A stretch of 64,000 nucleotides of DNA. Source: Janthinobacterium rivuli. Lineage in GTDB: Bacteria; Pseudomonadota; Gammaproteobacteria; Burkholderiales; Burkholderiaceae_D. Numbering within the stretch: position 1 is the stretch's first letter; every line of letters begins with the position of its first letter. A program made the translations under genes and the position numbers. The stretch covers positions 62,001 through 126,000 of the forward strand of contig NZ_WFLJ01000008.1 in assembly GCF_009208735.1 (NCBI RefSeq). The letters are read 5' to 3'. The notes under the pieces were generated by a model. It saw only the letters and a list, made by a program, of their open reading frames with translations, was not told the origin of the DNA and ran no database searches. Below are positions 60,910 through 64,000 of this stretch, in pieces.

Positions 60910-61383
60910 GTGAAACCTGCATTCATCAAGCTGCGAGAGAATTATTCGAGCGTGGCCGCCGTCGACCAGGCCACCCTGTTCGGCGAAATCGGCTGGGAAG
61001 ACTTGATCGGCAAGGACAGCTTTGCCAATACCTGCGCCATCCGCGTCAGCCTGGCCCTGATCAAGGCCGGCGTCCAGGTCAAAGGCCGCATGGCCATCCT
61101 CAAGGGGCCATTCAAGGGCGCGCTGATCGAGCCGGGACAGGCCAAGCTGGCGCACATGCTGGCCAGCCCCTCGATGTTTGGCGCGCCCGAAAAATTCAGC
61201 CGGGATGCGGCCATCGCCGGCATCGGCCAGCGCAAGGGCCTCGTCGCCTTCTTCCGCATTCCCGGCTACCTGGGCGGCGCGGGCGGGCATATCGACATCC
61301 TGCTGCCATCGGCCGGCGTGCAGGTGTGCGGCAGCGAGTGCTACTGGACCTGCGCCGAAGTGTGGTTCTGGGAATTGCGCTGA
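60910..61383 (+). CDS. Type VI secretion amidase effector Tae4 family
   Basis: The protein has 157 residues and starts at a GTG after GGGAGG. The catalytic triad is Cys42 (NTCAIRVSLALIKAG), His127 and Asp129 (GGAGGHIDILL). Cys140 and Cys144 (VCGSECYWTCAEVWFWEL) match the disulfide of Tae4 enzymes. Tae4 amidases cut the gamma-D-glutamyl-mDAP bond of peptidoglycan after delivery into a rival cell's periplasm. The partner immunity gene is directly upstream. No structural type VI genes are in the window, so this is an orphan module. Confidence 0.9.
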   Translation: MKPAFIKLRENYSSVAAVDQATLFGEIGWEDLIGKDSFANTCAIRVSLALIKAGVQVKGRMAILKGPFKGALIEPGQAKLAHMLASPSMFGAPEKFSRDAAIAGIGQRKGLVAFFRIPGYLGGAGGHIDILLPSAGVQVCGSECYWTCAEVWFWELR

Positions 61384-61386
61384 CAC

Positions 61387-63372
61387 CTATTTGAACTTCT
61401 TCGAGCGTCCGCGCGAGGCCGCATTGTGCGCGCGCAGGATGGAGTCGACGCGCTCGGACGCATCGCGCGACAGGTTTTGCGCCACGGCGATATCGGGGAA
61501 GAAGTCGGGCAAGCGGTAGCTGAGCCAGGCATACGCGGAATAGTAGCGGCAGGTGTCCTCCACCTGCTGCAAATTCTGCGTGCCGCCGCCGTAGGCGTGC
61601 TGGCGCAGAGTGCTCGTTTTTCCCTGCGACAGATTCTTCGACCAGTGCTCCCACGCCGTTTGCAAGGATGGCACCTTGCTGGAAATCGGCACCAGCGACA
61701 GGGTGAACTTGTCGGCCACGGACAGGGGCAGGGTGTCGAGCCAGACGGCGCGTTCCTTCTGGTCTTCCGTGATGCGGGGGAAGAAGAAGCCGTCCGGCAC
61801 GTCGATGTTGTGGATGAAGCGGCGCAGCAGTTTTGACAGCGACAGCTCGCCCGTCACCGACGAAATGCGGTGCAGGTGTTCCAGCGACGGTGCCACGGCA
61901 AAGCCGCTGGTGTTCAGCGGATGCAGTTTTTCCTTCAGCAGCGCGCGCATCACTTCATGCGTCTCGTTGTCGTAGCCGGCCACGAGGCCTTCTTCATGCA
62001 CGCCGTAGCGGCCCGCGCGCCCGGCGATCTGGCGCGCCAGCGCGGCCGAAATCTCTTCCTCTTCGCGGCCATTGTATTTGACGCAGGTGGTCATGACGAT
62101 GCGCGCGATCGGCATGTTCAGGCCCATCGCCAGCGCATCCGTGCCGACGACGATGTCGGCCGTGCCGTCGCGGAAGCGCTGCGCCTGCGCGCGCCGCACC
62201 TCGGGCGACAGGTTGCCGTAGACGGTGGCCACGGACAGGCCCGTTTCCGTGATCATGTCGCGCCACATCAGCACTTCGCGGCGCGAAAACGCGATGACGG
62301 CGTCGCCGCGGCGCAGGTTGCGCACCTTGCGCACGGCCGTCGGCTCCATCGACAGGGGCGCCATGCGTTTGAGTACGTGTACATCCAGCGGGCAGTCCAG
62401 GCGTTCGGCCAGCGCCTCGATGGCGCGCCGCGCTTCGGGCGCGCCCACCAGGTAGACGGTGTGGGCGGGGGCGCCGCAGACGGCCGCCGTCCACGCGGCG
62501 CCCCGGTCCGGGTCGGCCAGCATCTGGATTTCATCGATGACGGCCACGTCGACGACGGTTTTCGTGTCCAGCATTTCCACCGTGCTGGCCACGTGCGTGG
62601 CGCCATCGACGACCCGGCGCTCCTCGCCCGTGATCAGGCTCACGGCCAGCGGCTTGCCATGCGGCGCGGTTTCCTGCAGGCGTTCGTAGTTTTCCAGGGC
62701 CAGCAAGCGCAAGGGCGCCAGGTAGATGCCGCTTTTCGCCTTGACCAGCGCTTCCATGGCGCGGTGCGTCTTGCCGGAATTGGTGGGACCCAGCAGGGCG
62801 ATGAAGCGGCGCGGCAGGCGGCGCGCCATCTCGAACGAGGCGGGATATTCGGCCAGGTTGATGCTCTGGCGCGTGCGCGCCGCATGCTGTTCTTCCTGCT
62901 GGCGCTCGATGGCGTGATTGAAGCGCTGGCGGATGCGGTCGAACACCATGCCGGCCGGCTCCGACGTCTGCATGTCGGCCAGCGTATGCAGGAAGACCAT
63001 CGGGTCCGTGTCCACGTCTTCGCTCAGGCCCGCGATATCGGCGACGAAATCGATCACGTGCTGGCGCAGTTCCTCGAAGATGGCCGCGCTGGCCCGTTCG
63101 CGCACCAGGGCCAGCTTGGTCTCGCGGTCCATCTTGCGCCACTTGGCCGGCCGCGCCAGCACGCCCTGCGCGGGCACCAGCGCATACGGCACCACCAGGT
63201 GGCCCGCCTTGACCACGCCGGAAAAGCGCACGAAGACGCGGCCTTCCATCTTGACCAGGCGGATATGCTCGGCCAGTTCCCCCAGTTCCGCGACCAGGGT
63301 GGCGTCGTTATTGTCTTCGGTGCTGTCGGAAATGTCGGTGGAAGTGTCGGGAGGAAGTGCGGAGGAAGTCAT
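61387..63372 (-). CDS. Suv3-like ATP-dependent RNA helicase
   Basis: This 661-residue superfamily-2 helicase has Walker A in ALLGPTNSGKTHRAMEALVKA near residue 195, the variant DEAD box DEIQM near 283 and helicase C-terminal motifs TDALAMGLNMP and RQIAGRAGRYG. An N-terminal region of about 180 residues and a C-terminal Suv3-like tail complete it. The GPTNSGKTH Walker form is specific to Suv3 relatives, the mitochondrial degradosome helicase. Alphaproteobacteria and some others carry bacterial homologues of unsettled role. It is convergent to tae4, 3 bp apart. Confidence 0.92.
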   Translation of the reverse strand: MTSSALPPDTSTDISDSTEDNNDATLVAELGELAEHIRLVKMEGRVFVRFSGVVKAGHLVVPYALVPAQGVLARPAKWRKMDRETKLALVRERASAAIFEELRQHVIDFVADIAGLSEDVDTDPMVFLHTLADMQTSEPAGMVFDRIRQRFNHAIERQQEEQHAARTRQSINLAEYPASFEMARRLPRRFIALLGPTNSGKTHRAMEALVKAKSGIYLAPLRLLALENYERLQETAPHGKPLAVSLITGEERRVVDGATHVASTVEMLDTKTVVDVAVIDEIQMLADPDRGAAWTAAVCGAPAHTVYLVGAPEARRAIEALAERLDCPLDVHVLKRMAPLSMEPTAVRKVRNLRRGDAVIAFSRREVLMWRDMITETGLSVATVYGNLSPEVRRAQAQRFRDGTADIVVGTDALAMGLNMPIARIVMTTCVKYNGREEEEISAALARQIAGRAGRYGVHEEGLVAGYDNETHEVMRALLKEKLHPLNTSGFAVAPSLEHLHRISSVTGELSLSKLLRRFIHNIDVPDGFFFPRITEDQKERAVWLDTLPLSVADKFTLSLVPISSKVPSLQTAWEHWSKNLSQGKTSTLRQHAYGGGTQNLQQVEDTCRYYSAYAWLSYRLPDFFPDIAVAQNLSRDASERVDSILRAHNAASRGRSKKFK

Positions 63373-63456
63373 GTCGTGCCTGGGTGTTGAAGTAAGCGAG
63401 GCCGATTATACCGTCGATGGGGGCGGGCGGTGGCGGCAGCCATGGCACTGGCAGGT

Positions 63457-64000
63457 TCAGGCGGCCCGTGCGCGCACCAGGCGCAGGCCCCAGCCGGTGG
63501 CGACCTTGCCGTCTTCGCGCAGCAAGCCGTTTATCGCATTGAGGAAGGCGGTTTGCAGGCGCCGCCTGGCCTCATCGTCCAGGCGGTCGATATCGTAGGT
63601 GTCCAGCAGGGCGGCCCATAGTTCGCCCGGCGTGGGCGTCCAGGGCACGTCGATGTCCTCAAACGTGACGTCTGCGAAACCGGCGTCGAGCAGCTCGCGC
63701 CAGCCCGCTTCCGATCCCGCGCGACGGTCGCCGAAGCGCAGCGGCGGCAGCGCGTCGCTGGCGATCGGTTTGAACACGCGCAGGAAAACGTCGTTCACTT
63801 CGCCCAGCAGGAAAGTGCGGCCGACGATGGCCCCGAACTGGCCTCCGGGACGCAGCACGCGGCGCATTTCGCGCACGACTTGTTCGATGTCGTCCATCAG
63901 CATCAGCGCCATGTGCGAGACGAGATAATCGACGCTGGCCGATGGCAGGTCCAGCGCCTGGCCGCGTCCCGGCAGCAGCCGCACGGAGGTGGGCAGGGCG
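63457..64000 (-). CDS. Class I SAM-dependent methyltransferase, 3' part
   Basis: The frame is open to the right edge, so the N-terminal part is missing. The visible 180 residues show the Rossmann-fold end: GQALDLPSASVDYLVSHMALML (motif around strand 3-4), REMRRVLRPGGQFGAIVG and a long C-terminal region (ELLDAGFADVTFEDIDVPW). This is the methyltransferase-11 pattern. The SAM-binding GxGxG motif would lie beyond the edge. Substrate unknown. It lies 84 bp upstream of the helicase on the same strand. Confidence 0.85.
   Translation of the reverse strand, partial: ALPTSVRLLPGRGQALDLPSASVDYLVSHMALMLMDDIEQVVREMRRVLRPGGQFGAIVGRTFLLGEVNDVFLRVFKPIASDALPPLRFGDRRAGSEAGWRELLDAGFADVTFEDIDVPWTPTPGELWAALLDTYDIDRLDDEARRRLQTAFLNAINGLLREDGKVATGWGLRLVRARAA

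Overview
The window is 64 kb of high-GC (about 60-65%) chromosome from a Gram-negative betaproteobacterium. PEP-CTERM sorting, two liv/glutamine-type ABC importers, Fec-type iron signalling, a Tae4/Tai4 type VI module and the overall protein style suggest Oxalobacteraceae, most likely Janthinobacterium or a close relative; this is inferred from protein style, not from a marker gene. I see no rRNA, tRNA, insertion sequence, prophage or CRISPR array. Both edges cut genes: an alpha/alpha-barrel protein on the left and a SAM methyltransferase on the right.

Layout. 1-5.3 kb: a small unknown gene, then a Fur-controlled fecI-fecR-TonB receptor unit. 5.3-9.7 kb (minus): two unknown genes, a YecA/SEC-C protein and a POT peptide transporter. 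10-11.4 kb: nucleosidase ppnN. 11.5-20.6 kb: a sugar-acid catabolic island best read as 2-ketogluconate use. It has a PtxS-like LacI repressor with two CCGG-centred operators, a four-gene polar-amino-acid-type ABC importer where Pseudomonas has the KguT permease, kguE-kguK-kguD, a porin and a Gfo/Idh/MocA oxidoreductase. 20.7-24.1 kb (minus): prfB (with its programmed +1 frameshift), a HAD phosphatase and lysS. 24.3-30.2 kb: cpdB, a Sel1-repeat protein and a compositionally odd heparinase II/III-like protein. 30.2-31.6 kb (minus): an unknown lipoprotein and partner. 32-36.8 kb: a branched-chain amino-acid ABC operon in which LivM and LivG are fused.

36.9-45 kb (minus): DUF2288, a RES-Xre toxin-antitoxin pair, an S53 lipoprotein peptidase behind a cyclic di-GMP-I riboswitch, fosA, recJ and its upstream partner. 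45.3-53.8 kb: a B-repeat (SdrD-like) surface protein, a PEP-CTERM protein, and a complete type I secretion system (ABC, HlyD, TolC). 53.9-59.4 kb: two tandem LolC/E permeases, LolD, a TatD DNase and a sorbosone-dehydrogenase-like protein. 59.5-64 kb: a coiled-coil membrane protein, a Tai4-Tae4 immunity/amidase pair, a Suv3-like helicase and the partial methyltransferase.

The strongest less-explained signals are (a) two copies of a roughly 115-135 bp structured repeat that sit right behind the stop codons of lysS and recJ, in the same orientation, with outer arms that differ in sequence but keep pairing; (b) the c-di-GMP riboswitch in front of a secreted peptidase, close to an adhesin-like type I secretion locus; (c) the ABC-type replacement of the transporter in a ptxS/kgu operon; and (d) an orphan Tai4-Tae4 pair.
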